From contig NZ_BSOA01000006.1 in NCBI RefSeq assembly GCF_030160275.1, positions 186,001 through 250,000 on the forward strand: a stretch of DNA of 64,000 nucleotides, written 5' to 3'. Within the stretch, counting starts at the first letter, position 1. Each line of letters opens with the position of its first letter. The notes beneath the pieces are model-generated. The model searched no databases and was not told the DNA's origin. It saw only the letters and a list, made by a program, of their open reading frames with translations. The translations under genes and the position numbers were made by a program. Below are positions 55,392 through 64,000 of this stretch, in pieces. The stretch is from Dyella flagellata. Lineage in GTDB: Bacteria > Pseudomonadota > Gammaproteobacteria > Xanthomonadales > Rhodanobacteraceae.

Positions 55392-56414
55392 TCACCGCGA
55401 CTCGGCCAGCGCATCGCCATGCCCACCGGGCTGCACGATCAGCGTAGCGGTCTGCCCCGCCACCAACACCGTGCCGGCAGGCATGTGCTCGGTATCGATG
55501 CGTACGCGTACCGGTACGCGTTGCGCCAGTCGCACCCAGTTGAAAGTGGGATTGATGTTGGCGAGCAGATCGTTGCCGGTGGGATCGACGGCGCCGGCAA
55601 TGCCGCGCGCCACGCCCTCGACGGTGCCACGCAAATGCACGCCACCGCTCATCAAACGAATGTCGACCGGATCGCCCTCGCGCAACTGCGGCAGCTTGGT
55701 TTCCTCGAAATAGCCATCCACCCAGAACGAATGGCTGTCGATCAACGCCAGGCGCGGCGCACCGGCGCTGGCGTAATCACCCACGCGCACCAGCAGGTTG
55801 GTGACGTAGCCATCCACCGGTGCGCGCACCTCCGTGCGTTGCAGATTGAGTTCCGCCGTTGCCAGCGCTGCTTGCGCCTGCTTCACCGCAGCCTGGGCTT
55901 GCTGCTGTGCGGCGATCGCCTGCTCAATGCCTGCACGCGCCTTGTCCCAGGTGGCACGTGCGGCATCCGCGGTCGCGCTGGCATTGGCGATGTCTTCGCT
56001 GGATACCACGTCGCGCAGGCTCTGCCGACGCCTGGACTGTGCTTCGTACATGGCGAAGTTCGCCTTGCTCTGCGTGGTACCGGCCTTGGCGGCGTCGATG
56101 TTGGCCTGGGCCGCGGCCACCGAGGCCAGGGCTGCGGCGAGATTGGCCTTGGCCTGTTCCTCGGCATCTTCGTAACGGGCACGATCGATGACGAACAGCA
56201 GCTCGCCCTTCTTCACCTGTTTGTTGTCGATCACGTTCACCGCCGTGACCAGTCCGGATACATCCGGCGCGATGCGCACGACGTTGGCGCGGATGCGTCC
56301 GTCGCGGGTCCAGGGCGAGTACATGTAATGCCGCCACATGCTATAGCCGATCAGTATGGCGAGCAGCACGAGGACGGCGGTGATGGCGATGCGGAGGTAG
56401 AGAGTGTTTTTCAT
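55392..56414 (-). CDS. HlyD/AaeA-type efflux adaptor
   Basis: 340 residues, the periplasmic membrane-fusion protein of the pump. N-terminal membrane span (ITAVLVLLAILIGYSMW) with YSPWTRDGRIRANVVRIAPD, the AaeA/EmrA signature, then lipoyl halves (VSGLVTAVNVIDNKQVKKGE ... RTEVRAPVDGYVTNL) around a long Ala/Gln-rich alpha-hairpin (about 85-190). Links the FUSC membrane pump to the NodT channel. Confidence 0.92.
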   Translation of the reverse strand: MKNTLYLRIAITAVLVLLAILIGYSMWRHYMYSPWTRDGRIRANVVRIAPDVSGLVTAVNVIDNKQVKKGELLFVIDRARYEDAEEQAKANLAAALASVAAAQANIDAAKAGTTQSKANFAMYEAQSRRRQSLRDVVSSEDIANASATADAARATWDKARAGIEQAIAAQQQAQAAVKQAQAALATAELNLQRTEVRAPVDGYVTNLLVRVGDYASAGAPRLALIDSHSFWVDGYFEETKLPQLREGDPVDIRLMSGGVHLRGTVEGVARGIAGAVDPTGNDLLANINPTFNWVRLAQRVPVRVRIDTEHMPAGTVLVAGQTATLIVQPGGHGDALAESR

Positions 56415-56442
56415 AGAGGTAGGAGTGGACGCCTTGCGCCCT

Positions 56443-56640
56443 TCAGATCGTCAACCAGGCGAGTCCGCCGAAAATGCACACGAAGAAGGCCAGGCGCAGT
56501 AGCGCCGGATGCCATACGTAGCGGTACAGGCCATAACGGCCGACCACCCAATCGAACAGCAGCATTAGCGCCACGGCCAGCAGGAACCAGGGCAGCAGTC
56601 CGGGAACCAGCGCGCCGCCGATGGCAATTTCACGAGGCAT
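56443..56640 (-). CDS. DUF1656 small membrane protein (AaeX-like)
   Basis: 65 residues with two membrane spans (PGLLPWFLLAVALMLLFDWV; LLRLAFFVCIFGGLAWL). DUF1656 proteins regularly lie between FUSC and HlyD genes of AaeXAB-type pumps; role unproven. It overlaps the FUSC gene by 11 nt. Confidence 0.88.
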   Translation of the reverse strand: MPREIAIGGALVPGLLPWFLLAVALMLLFDWVVGRYGLYRYVWHPALLRLAFFVCIFGGLAWLTI

Positions 56641-58756
56641 GGGCAACTCCTTGCGAGCGGGGTTGAGCTTGCATATAAGCGCCAAGCACGGATTGTTCGT
56701 CCAGCATGGCCAGGCGCAATAGGTGCAAGTGGTTGAGCAGCGGCGACATGGCTTCGTCGCCTTCGATCATCGCCATGGTGGCGGCAAGCGCATCGCGCGC
56801 CTGCGCATAAGTGACCGTATCAGGATACTCATAAAGTTGCGCGATCGCATCGATACTGCGTTCGATCGCTTCGCGCACTTCTTCCGGCAGCGGACGGCCG
56901 GACATCTCGTTGCGCAGCTCAAGCAAGGTGCGCCCCACTTCGTGCACGGATAGCGTCCAGGCCACCAAGCTGCGCGAAGCCTCGCTGCCACGTTCGGTCT
57001 GCTCCACGATCTGGCCGAACAGGTCGTGGTTGACGCTCTCGAAGCGCGCAGGCAAGCCCGCCAGCGGTGCGGTGGCCGCGAGACGTACCTGACGGCGCAA
57101 GCGCTCCAGCTGACGGCGACGTAAGCCCACGCTGCCAATGGCCGGCGGCAGCAGCGCGAAGGCCGCTCCCGCCGCGGCCAGTCCGACCAGTTGGGCCAGC
57201 GTGTCGTTCCAGAAAAACACCACGTCGTAATTCATCTCGTTACGCGCGGCGAGGGTCAAGGTAAAACCCATGCAGTAGCCCACGCCAGCGCGAACGGTGA
57301 CCGGCCACCCTATCATCGCCATGCCGATCATCAGGAACGGCGCGGAGCCAGCCACCAGCAACCCAAAACCATCCATCAACGGCAGCACGAAGAACTGGCA
57401 GGCGAAACTCGCGCAGATGCCGAAAAAAAAGCCCACGGAGGTATGGCGTATCCATTGCAAAGGATTGGGCGTCGCGGCGAACAGGCCAGCGAATACCGTC
57501 GCCAGCAACATCGCCGACGCACCCGATGGCCAGGCCGAAAGGATCCAGACCAGGCTCAAGACGCCCATGGTGAGCGCGGTGCGCAACATCGTCAGGCCCG
57601 CGCCCAGAAAATCATTGCTGCGCTCGAAACGCACGCGCTCTCCGGCCGCACCGAAAAGCCTCGGCGCCTGCAGCGCCGAGGCCGTTTCGACGTAGGCATG
57701 AAGTTCATCGACAAATCGATCGACCAGGGTGGCACCAGTGTCGAAATCGAGCATGTCGTAGGCGGACGTCATTTGCGCCCGCAGCTTCGCCTTGCGTTCC
57801 CTGATCGCCTGCCGCGCGCCAGCCAGCCGCGGCAACAATACCCGTGCAGCCGCGCCCGCTTCGATCGGCGCATCAAGCGCGCCAGCCAGCGGACGGTACG
57901 CTTCGATCAACGCGTTCGCAGCGGTTTCGTGCCCCCGCCGCTTCAGGCGATTAATCAGGTGGTGGAGGGTCTGCAGCGTAGTGGAAGTTGCCATGAAGCG
58001 CTGATTGAGCAGCAGCATGTGGCCGCTGCGCGCACGCGCTTCCGGGTCCTCGAAGATCACCGAGCTGCGCAGGTCTTCCACGGTAACCGCGTCGCGGACG
58101 AAGCGCAGGTGCGCGTTCTCGATGTCCTCACGCGCCACTTTGCCGCACACCAGCCGCTGCACGAATTCGATGAAGTTGGCGAACTGGGCGCGGCACAGGC
58201 GGCGCAGATCGTCACGGATGCGGTTGGGAAACACCAGGTCGCTCACTGCGGCCGAAACCGCAATGCCGAGCAGCACTTCGCTTAGGCGCCATACTGCCGA
58301 GTTGAACACTTCCAGCGGGTTGTCGATCACCGGCAATGCCACGATTGCCGCCGTATAGCCGGCCAGTACGAACGCATAGGCTTTGAAATTGCGGTACAGC
58401 GCGGCGCCACCGGCGCATACGCCAACCCACAAAGAAAGCGCGCCGAGGAACAGCACGCGCTCTTGCGGGAACAAGGCCACGATCAGGAACCCCGCCAGCG
58501 CTCCGACCAGCGTGCCGATGGCGCGGTAGAAGCTCTTGGCCAGCACCATGCCGGCCTGGCGGTTGACGACGATGACAGTGGTGAGCATCGCCGTGCCGGG
58601 CTGCGGCAGCGCCAGGCGCATCGCCAGCCAGCCGGTGATGTAGAAAGCAAGCAGCGACTTGAGCACGAACAGCCAGGTGGCGGTCTCCTCGCGCAGGGTC
58701 GTCGCGAAGACCTCGCGCATGCCGGGCGTGCCGGCCTGGACATCGGTTGCGGACAT
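56630..58756 (-). CDS. FUSC-family inner-membrane efflux protein (AaeB-like)
   Basis: 708 residues. Two blocks of membrane spans (about 25-170 and 390-540) separated by cytosolic helices, the AaeB/FUSC layout (LKSLLAFYITGWLAMRLALP; PGTAMLTTVIVVNRQAGMV; LSAWPSGASAMLLATVFAGL). AaeAB in E. coli exports aromatic carboxylic acids such as p-hydroxybenzoate; by homology this pump may do the same or carry lipophilic drugs. The start is 17 nt after marR. Confidence 0.9.
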   Translation of the reverse strand: MSATDVQAGTPGMREVFATTLREETATWLFVLKSLLAFYITGWLAMRLALPQPGTAMLTTVIVVNRQAGMVLAKSFYRAIGTLVGALAGFLIVALFPQERVLFLGALSLWVGVCAGGAALYRNFKAYAFVLAGYTAAIVALPVIDNPLEVFNSAVWRLSEVLLGIAVSAAVSDLVFPNRIRDDLRRLCRAQFANFIEFVQRLVCGKVAREDIENAHLRFVRDAVTVEDLRSSVIFEDPEARARSGHMLLLNQRFMATSTTLQTLHHLINRLKRRGHETAANALIEAYRPLAGALDAPIEAGAAARVLLPRLAGARQAIRERKAKLRAQMTSAYDMLDFDTGATLVDRFVDELHAYVETASALQAPRLFGAAGERVRFERSNDFLGAGLTMLRTALTMGVLSLVWILSAWPSGASAMLLATVFAGLFAATPNPLQWIRHTSVGFFFGICASFACQFFVLPLMDGFGLLVAGSAPFLMIGMAMIGWPVTVRAGVGYCMGFTLTLAARNEMNYDVVFFWNDTLAQLVGLAAAGAAFALLPPAIGSVGLRRRQLERLRRQVRLAATAPLAGLPARFESVNHDLFGQIVEQTERGSEASRSLVAWTLSVHEVGRTLLELRNEMSGRPLPEEVREAIERSIDAIAQLYEYPDTVTYAQARDALAATMAMIEGDEAMSPLLNHLHLLRLAMLDEQSVLGAYMQAQPRSQGVAHAS

Positions 58757-58773
58757 GACGTGACAGCCTCTGC

Positions 58774-59265
58774 TCAGTCTGCCAATCCACCCAGAAATTT
58801 CTTCAACAGCTTTTCGAGCTGAACCTGCTCGGAAACCGTGACGTGGCGTCCCTGCTTCGCCAACAACGAGCAGATATCCGGAAGCAGGTTTTCCAGCAGT
58901 GCCTCTCCCGGCGGCGTCAAGCTGAGTTCGATCTTGCGGCGATCATCGACGCTGGCGCTACGTTCGATCAAGCCTTTGTCGCATAGCTCGTTGGTCAAGC
59001 GGGTGATGTTGGCGGATTTCTCGCCCGCCGCATCGGCCAGCTCCGACGGCGACATCGTACCGCTGGCCGAACCGTACAGCATCATCAGCAGATTGTATTC
59101 CGGATGATTGATGCCGTACGGCTTGAGCGCGAGATTCGCGCTGTCATGCAGTTGCTTGTGAACGTGCTTGATCAGGCGCACCAGGGTGGCGGGGCGGCGC
59201 GGGAAATCGGGGTAACGCCGGCAGGTGACGGCGAGGCGCTGTTCGGTGAGAGCGAAGTCGGCCAT
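58774..59265 (-). CDS. MarR-family repressor
   Basis: 163 residues from ATG 59265. A winged helix (HPEYNLLMMLYG; MSPSELADAAGEKSANITRL; DKGLIERSASVDDRRKIELS) flanked by dimer helices. DDRRKIE is the wing. MarR proteins of this kind repress linked efflux operons and are released by phenolic ligands. First gene of marR-FUSC-DUF1656-hlyD-nodT. The palindrome at 59290-59318 is its likely operator. Confidence 0.9.
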   Translation of the reverse strand: MADFALTEQRLAVTCRRYPDFPRRPATLVRLIKHVHKQLHDSANLALKPYGINHPEYNLLMMLYGSASGTMSPSELADAAGEKSANITRLTNELCDKGLIERSASVDDRRKIELSLTPPGEALLENLLPDICSLLAKQGRHVTVSEQVQLEKLLKKFLGGLAD

Positions 59266-59289
59266 CGGGTGGCAGCTCCAGGGCATGTA

Positions 59290-59318
59290 GTACAGTTATA
59301 TATAATATATAAATGTAC
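59290..59318. promoter_or_regulatory. Candidate MarR operator palindrome
   Basis: A 29-nt near-perfect inverted repeat centred at 59304: inner TTATATATAATATATAA (8-bp arms) extended to GTAC at both ends with one mismatch. It sits 25 nt upstream of the marR start in otherwise GC-rich DNA and overlaps a natural -10 region. Confidence 0.7.
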
Positions 59319-59340
59319 CATTCAGAAGTAAAGGGACTCC

Positions 59341-59416
59341 GCGCGTAGGCTGGGATGCCAATCCCAGCATCGGCACGCCGCCTGGAGAGCTGGGATTGGC
59401 ATCCCAGCCTACGCGC
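59341..59416. repeat. REP pair (BIME)
   Basis: GTAGGCTGGGATGCCAATCC and GGGATTGGCATCCCAGCCTAC around ATCGGCACGCCGCCTGGAGA; the loops also pair (TGCC/GGCA), so the two hairpins are almost exactly complementary. Confidence 0.93.
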
Positions 59417-59585
59417 CTATCTCCAAAGCCCCCACTCTGATGGTCATGACAGCCACAACCTTAATCCTTCTTAAGACGCCTTACAGGGAGTCGTCAGGTT
59501 GAAGGTTTATGTCTATGCCCAGCTCCGGTCAGCATGACGGACCATCCAAAAACCAGACCCTGCCCACAACACGGAATACTAGGCC

Positions 59586-61412
59586 ATGCTTCGTCGCGCT
59601 CTTGCTGTTGCGATCGCTCTCTCGGCATTTCCTCTCTACGCGCAGACCGCGCCCAAGATCTACGCGCAGGAGCTGGTCGATCAGACCATCGCGGCGCATC
59701 CGGACATCGTGGTGATGGCGGTCCATGCCGTCCCGCCCAAGCAGAAGGACAATGTCATCATCGCCTCCAATATCGGCCGCATCGGCAAGAAGGCCGACTC
59801 GGACGACATGGGGGTAGTCACCACCGGCAAGCCGCTGGTGGAGGTCAACCAGGCCGGCGATCGCCTGGAAATCGAAATGCCCTTGTTCGACACCACCGGC
59901 GATACGCTCGGCGCACTCAGCATCGTCTACCCGTACCACCATGGCGACGACAAGCAGGCCTTGCAGCAGCGGGCCGAGCAGATTCGCGATCAACTCGCCC
60001 GGCGCATTTCCAACCAGGGCAACCTGACCCAGCCCTATCGATACGACTCCGGCACCCCCACCCACACCCTCGCCCAGCAACTGGTCGACCAAGCCATGGC
60101 GGCGCACCCGGATGTGATCATCCTGGCCATGCACGCCACTCCGCCGGGCAGCAAGACCAATGTGATCGTCGGTTCCAGCATCGGGCGCATCGGCAAGGCC
60201 GCCGACGACGACGATATGCGCGCGATCCAAACCGGCATCCCCAACCTTGAAGTCAACGGCAGCCGCTTCGAAGTCGAAACCCGCCTGCTGGACGCCGCCA
60301 AGCAGACCATCGGCGCGATCGGCATCGTGTTCCGCTACAAGCCCGGCGACGACAAGAAGGCGCTTGAGCAGCACGCCTATGCGATCCGCGACGAGCTGGC
60401 CGCCAAGATTCCCTCGTTGGCCAAGCTGATGGCGCCGCCGGCCGGAGCGGACCCGGCCGCAGCGGCCACCCTGATCGGTCGCAGCACCGCATGGAAGCCG
60501 CAGTACTCGGGCGATTTCGATCACTTCGGCGTCGATACCAAGCGCAATAAGCTGCTACTGGCGGCCGAAGATCACGGCACGCTGGAAGTGTTCAATCTCG
60601 CTACCGGTGCGCATGAGCGGACGCTCACCAGCTTCAGCACCCCCCACGCGATTCTCTACCTGCCGGAAAAGGACCGGCTGATCGTGACCGACAGCGGCAA
60701 GGGCGGCACGCGCGTGCTGGATGCCGCCACCTACAAGGTGCTCGGCTACATCGACCTGGCGCCCGGCGCCGATTCGATGGAATACGACCAGGGTACGCAT
60801 TTGCTCTACATCGTAAGCGGTGGCAAAGACGTCGACATGAAGGAGTGCTACCTCAACGAAGTCGATCCTTATTCGGGCAAGGTTTATCGCAAGCTGCGCT
60901 TCGATTCCGACCACGTCGAGGCGGTGCGGGCGGAAGAGCACGGCAATCGTCTGTTCGTCAACGTGGCCGACAAGAACGAAGTCGACGTGGTGGACAAGAA
61001 AACCCTCAAGGTGACCGCGCGCTGGCCGCTGACCGGTGCGCAGACCAACCTGAGCATGGCGCTGGACGAGGCGGATCATCGACTGTTCGTGGGCACACGC
61101 AATCCCAGCAAGCTGATCGTGCTCGATACCGAAACCGGCAAGACCGTGGCCAGTCTTGACGCGCCTGCGACCTCGGACGGCATGTTCTACGACGGCGTGC
61201 ACAAGCGCATCTACATTCCCGGCGGCGACGGCTATCTCGGCGTGTTTCAACAGAACGACGCCGATCACTATACGCAACTGGCGCGAGTGGCCAGTACGAA
61301 AGGTGCCAAGTCGGGCATGTTGTGGGCGCCGCTCGATCGCGTCTACCTGGCCGCCTCGCCCGGTGATAACAACAAGGGGGGAGAAATCCTATGGTTTGCG
61401 CTCCACCCGTAA
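59586..61412 (+). CDS. Secreted tandem-domain beta-propeller protein
   Basis: 608 residues. Signal peptide (LAVAIALSAFPLYAQ). Residues ~26-142 and ~162-277 are two copies of one alpha/beta domain (shared LVDQ..AAHPD, HA.PP, NVI..S.IGRIGK.AD.DDM, and a GA..IV.Y..GDDK.AL end) that resembles Cache/PDC sensor domains in outline. Residues ~300-608 are a YncE/YVTN-type beta-propeller (LEVFNLATGAHERTL; VVDKKTLKVTARWPL; LIVLDTETGKTVASL). It lies upstream of, and is codirectional with, a TonB receptor. Function unknown. Confidence 0.75.
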   Translation: MLRRALAVAIALSAFPLYAQTAPKIYAQELVDQTIAAHPDIVVMAVHAVPPKQKDNVIIASNIGRIGKKADSDDMGVVTTGKPLVEVNQAGDRLEIEMPLFDTTGDTLGALSIVYPYHHGDDKQALQQRAEQIRDQLARRISNQGNLTQPYRYDSGTPTHTLAQQLVDQAMAAHPDVIILAMHATPPGSKTNVIVGSSIGRIGKAADDDDMRAIQTGIPNLEVNGSRFEVETRLLDAAKQTIGAIGIVFRYKPGDDKKALEQHAYAIRDELAAKIPSLAKLMAPPAGADPAAAATLIGRSTAWKPQYSGDFDHFGVDTKRNKLLLAAEDHGTLEVFNLATGAHERTLTSFSTPHAILYLPEKDRLIVTDSGKGGTRVLDAATYKVLGYIDLAPGADSMEYDQGTHLLYIVSGGKDVDMKECYLNEVDPYSGKVYRKLRFDSDHVEAVRAEEHGNRLFVNVADKNEVDVVDKKTLKVTARWPLTGAQTNLSMALDEADHRLFVGTRNPSKLIVLDTETGKTVASLDAPATSDGMFYDGVHKRIYIPGGDGYLGVFQQNDADHYTQLARVASTKGAKSGMLWAPLDRVYLAASPGDNNKGGEILWFALHP

Positions 61413-61555
61413 GGACGAGCCGATCAAACACACATGTACGGGTCTTACAAGCAACAACGGTCGGCAGTCATGCATCCGTTGCAAAACGCAAAGGGATACT
61501 CATGACAGCCTGTTGAGTCCATCGCTGACGTGTCATCCGGGGAGGGATAGACGTT

Positions 61556-64000
61556 ATGCAGAGTTTGACCGTAAAACCATTGTTCGGCGCCTTGCTTATG
61601 GCAATGGGCACCACCTGCGCAGCAGGCGTTTCCACTAATTTGTACGCTGGCGATACAGCGCAGCAAAGTCCTGGCACGGCTCAAGGCACGACAAAGAAAG
61701 CAGACCAGCCGGAAAAACCGGCCACCCTGGCCACCGTGGTGGTCACCGGCTCCAACCTGCCCGTCGCTCCCGATGAGGTGGTGGTGCCGGTGGTCTCCGT
61801 CGACAACGATGCGATCAAGGCGGCGGGCGTCAACGCCAACGTACTCGATCTGTTGCGCAAGGTGGTGCCCTCTTTCGCTGGACGCAGCAATACCGGCACC
61901 AGCAATGCAAACAACAACAACCAGAACACGGCAGGCGGCTCCCAGCTGCAGTTGCGCAACCTCGATACCCTTGTGCTGGTCGACGGCCGCCGCGTAGCGA
62001 CCAGCGGCATTAACGGCATCGGCGGCAAGAGCTTCGTCGACGTGAACCAGATTCCGATCTCGGCGATCGACCACATCGAAGTGTTGACCGATGGCGCTTC
62101 GGCCATCTACGGCTCCGACGCAATCGGCGGCGTGGTCAACATCATCCTGAAAAAGGACTACCAGGGCGCGGAGGTTGGCGTGCGCTACGGTGCCGCCAGC
62201 GGCAACTACCGCGAGAAATCCGGATACTTCGTCGCCGGCACAACGCTGCATGGTGTCCATATCACCGTCACCGGCAGCGAATCCAAGACCGACCCGCTGT
62301 ATCAGGATGCACGCAGCTTCACCAGTCCGCTGTACGGGCGCATCTCCAATATCCCCGGCACGGTCGGCGCCAATGGCCATCTACCCGGCGCGATCCTAGC
62401 CTCGGGACTGAACTCCCCGGCGCAGGACAATCCGACCGGTACACAGGCCATCGCCCCCAGCATCAATAGCCTCATCGCCAACGGCACTTATCTTGCCACC
62501 ACACCCACCGCGGTGGCAGACGGCTTCGACGTCTCTCGCTACCAGACGCTGCTGGAGCGACAGGATCAAAAAGGCCTGAGCGCCAATCTCTCGGCCGATC
62601 TGCTGGACGATCACAAACTCACCGCGTTCGGCAACGTGCTGTATTCGCGTACCAAGAGCTTTACCCAGTGGCTGCCCGTCCGTACCACCACCTCGCTGCC
62701 GGCGGGCGCTCCCTACAACCCGCTAACCACCGCGTTCAACCAGATCGTCTTCGGCTACCTCCCCCGTCCCCAGCAATTCGTCAACCAGGCGGAAGGCTTG
62801 CGGGTGGTGGCCGGCTTGCGCGGTGACATCAACAGCAACTGGAATTGGGAAAGCACCATCGACCACAGCCAGAGCAAGCTGGAACAGGACCAGTTCAACC
62901 TGATCTATGCCCCCAATATGGCTGCTGCGGTGGCCGGTGGCTATGACGCCCAGGGCAATCCCGTCGCGGGCGGGGCCTACAGTCGCGTGCAAGCGGGCTA
63001 CTCCAGCAGCGGACCGTTCGTGATCCAGCCCGCGCTCAATCCTTTGGCTGTCACCTCGGGCATCAACCCCGCCATGCTGGCCAACCTGTATGGCACGGAA
63101 GTGATTCATGCCAAAAGTACGCTGGATGCCTTCGACGCCAAGCTGGTGGGCAAGGCCTTCCACTTGCCGGCGGGCACCATCGGCGTCGCTTTCGGGGTCG
63201 AGGCGCGGCGCGAATCCCTCTCCGCCTATACCGACGCCAATGGCCGCAATACCGGCCCCACCGCGCACAACTGGATCGGTGGCACTTCGGCCGATCCGTT
63301 CTCCAGGTCACGCGACGTCGACAGCGCCTACAGTGAAGTGCGCGTGCCTATCACCAGCTCCAGCTGGTCGGCGCCGGGCTTCCACGCCTTCGACTTGATC
63401 GCCGCTGCGCGTTACGAGCATTACAGCGACGCCGGCAATTCGCTGGTACCCAAGTTCGGCTTCCGCTGGCAGCCGGTCGACAATCAGGTCACCTTGCGTG
63501 GTTCGTTCTCGCGCTCGTATACCGCACCGACGTTGTATGCCTTGTACGGTCCCACCGATACGCGTCTGGTGGGCAGCGGCGTCATCCAATCGGTCTTCGG
63601 TCTGCCCGGGCTGCAGTTCAACGGCGAAGACGGCAACAATCCGCGCCTGAAGCCGAGCACCGCCGTCACCCGTTCGATGGGCATCACCTTCGCGCCGCAA
63701 GCCGTTCCCGGCCTGACCGCCTCGCTCGATTATTCCTCGGTGGACCAGCACGGCTACCCGGGCGGCATCGGCTTTACCAACATCCTGCAAAGCGTGAATC
63801 AGCTTGGCGCGGCATCGCCATTCTCCGCCAACCTGGCGCTGGGCAATTTCCCCGGCCAGCCCGGCGCCACGGCCTTCACCGCACCGGGTCAGGTAGACGC
63901 CTATCTGCGTTCCGGTGGCAATCCTCTGAACTTGTACGCCATCGACCGCTTTACCAACCTGGGCGGCCTACATGTACGTTCGGCGAACATGACGGTGGAT
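61556..64000 (+). CDS. TonB-dependent receptor (3' end outside window)
   Basis: At least 815 residues, continuing past the right edge. Signal peptide region (PLFGALLMAMGTTCAAG), TonB-box-like ATVVVTGSNLP, plug domain (LQLRNLDTLVLVDGRRVA; IEVLTDGASAIYGSDAIGG; VVNIILKK) and a beta-barrel (GVRYGAASGNYREKSGYFV; LRGSFSRSYTAPTLYALYG). The plug layout with poly-Asn linker is common in xanthomonad receptors for sugars, peptides or siderophores; ligand unknown. GGAGGG lies upstream of ATG 61556, 143 nt after the propeller gene. Confidence 0.9.
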   Translation, partial: MQSLTVKPLFGALLMAMGTTCAAGVSTNLYAGDTAQQSPGTAQGTTKKADQPEKPATLATVVVTGSNLPVAPDEVVVPVVSVDNDAIKAAGVNANVLDLLRKVVPSFAGRSNTGTSNANNNNQNTAGGSQLQLRNLDTLVLVDGRRVATSGINGIGGKSFVDVNQIPISAIDHIEVLTDGASAIYGSDAIGGVVNIILKKDYQGAEVGVRYGAASGNYREKSGYFVAGTTLHGVHITVTGSESKTDPLYQDARSFTSPLYGRISNIPGTVGANGHLPGAILASGLNSPAQDNPTGTQAIAPSINSLIANGTYLATTPTAVADGFDVSRYQTLLERQDQKGLSANLSADLLDDHKLTAFGNVLYSRTKSFTQWLPVRTTTSLPAGAPYNPLTTAFNQIVFGYLPRPQQFVNQAEGLRVVAGLRGDINSNWNWESTIDHSQSKLEQDQFNLIYAPNMAAAVAGGYDAQGNPVAGGAYSRVQAGYSSSGPFVIQPALNPLAVTSGINPAMLANLYGTEVIHAKSTLDAFDAKLVGKAFHLPAGTIGVAFGVEARRESLSAYTDANGRNTGPTAHNWIGGTSADPFSRSRDVDSAYSEVRVPITSSSWSAPGFHAFDLIAAARYEHYSDAGNSLVPKFGFRWQPVDNQVTLRGSFSRSYTAPTLYALYGPTDTRLVGSGVIQSVFGLPGLQFNGEDGNNPRLKPSTAVTRSMGITFAPQAVPGLTASLDYSSVDQHGYPGGIGFTNILQSVNQLGAASPFSANLALGNFPGQPGATAFTAPGQVDAYLRSGGNPLNLYAIDRFTNLGGLHVRSANMTVD

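Larger units (their letters stand above)
59266..59585. other. Divergent control region, marR operon / propeller gene
   Basis: 320 nt holding the AT-rich palindrome (59290-59318) next to marR, a REP pair (59341-59416) and then about 170 nt before the propeller gene with AT-richer stretches. No further motif recognised. Confidence 0.5.

Overview
The window is GC-rich, densely coded chromosomal DNA. Protein content and the GTAG-headed palindromic repeats in the gaps point to a soil- or plant-associated gammaproteobacterium of the Xanthomonadales/Lysobacterales, most likely a Rhodanobacteraceae (Dyella-like). That placement is inferred from gene content and was not computed. No rRNA, complete tRNA, phage, insertion sequence or CRISPR array was found.

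Layout. 0.4-13.4 kb: a tightly packed alpha-glucan/trehalose operon, glgA-glgB-treZ-malQ-treY-DUF2934-glgX, with 4-20 nt overlaps. It makes, branches, debranches and remodels glycogen and converts maltodextrin ends to trehalose. 13.5-25.2 kb: a stress and signalling stretch with a BrkB-type membrane protein, an AhpD-like/HWE histidine kinase, a CheB relic, a lone receiver protein, a ferritin-like DUF2383 protein, KGG-motif proteins, a DUF4142 protein, a truncated CBS gene, a hybrid histidine kinase, a UdgX uracil-DNA glycosylase and a protein with plant-Em-like 20-residue repeats. 25.2-36.3 kb: housekeeping and accessory enzymes (SRPBCC, Lrp/AsnC with a divergent threonine-dehydratase-like enzyme, GST, DUF427, penicillin acylase, EamA transporter, GFA protein, a degenerate GGDEF protein) and a glutathione-dependent formaldehyde pair (adhC/frmA-fghA). 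36.5-46 kb: secreted proteins, namely a ChaN/EreA-like protein, a retropepsin-TPR fusion, an NPP-type phosphodiesterase, a GH16 glucanase, an M15 peptidase, a DUF4440 protein and an M13 metalloprotease. 46-52.1 kb: a membrane molybdenum aldehyde-oxidase-type enzyme (2Fe-2S subunit, Mo subunit, triheme cytochrome c) facing xdhC and a MocA-like nucleotidyltransferase for cofactor maturation. 52.3-59.3 kb: a putative porin, then a marR-FUSC-DUF1656-HlyD-NodT aromatic/drug efflux operon with an AT-rich palindromic operator. 59.6-64 kb: a duplicated-domain/beta-propeller protein and a TonB-dependent receptor that runs off the right edge.

A repeat family links the whole window: thirteen loci carry a GTAG-headed hairpin, nine of them as inverted pairs. 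Several touch genes. One lies inside the signal-peptide region of the NodT-type lipoprotein gene and one supplies the stop codon of the M15 peptidase. Trehalose synthesis, LEA/KGG hydrophilins and UdgX repair in the first 25 kb suggest a desiccation/osmotic-stress neighbourhood, which is inference. No wholly new multi-gene system can be proven from the sequence. The best candidates for new biology are the REP-modified lipoprotein start, the AhpD-HWE kinase module, the Em-like protein and the duplicated-sensor/beta-propeller protein.
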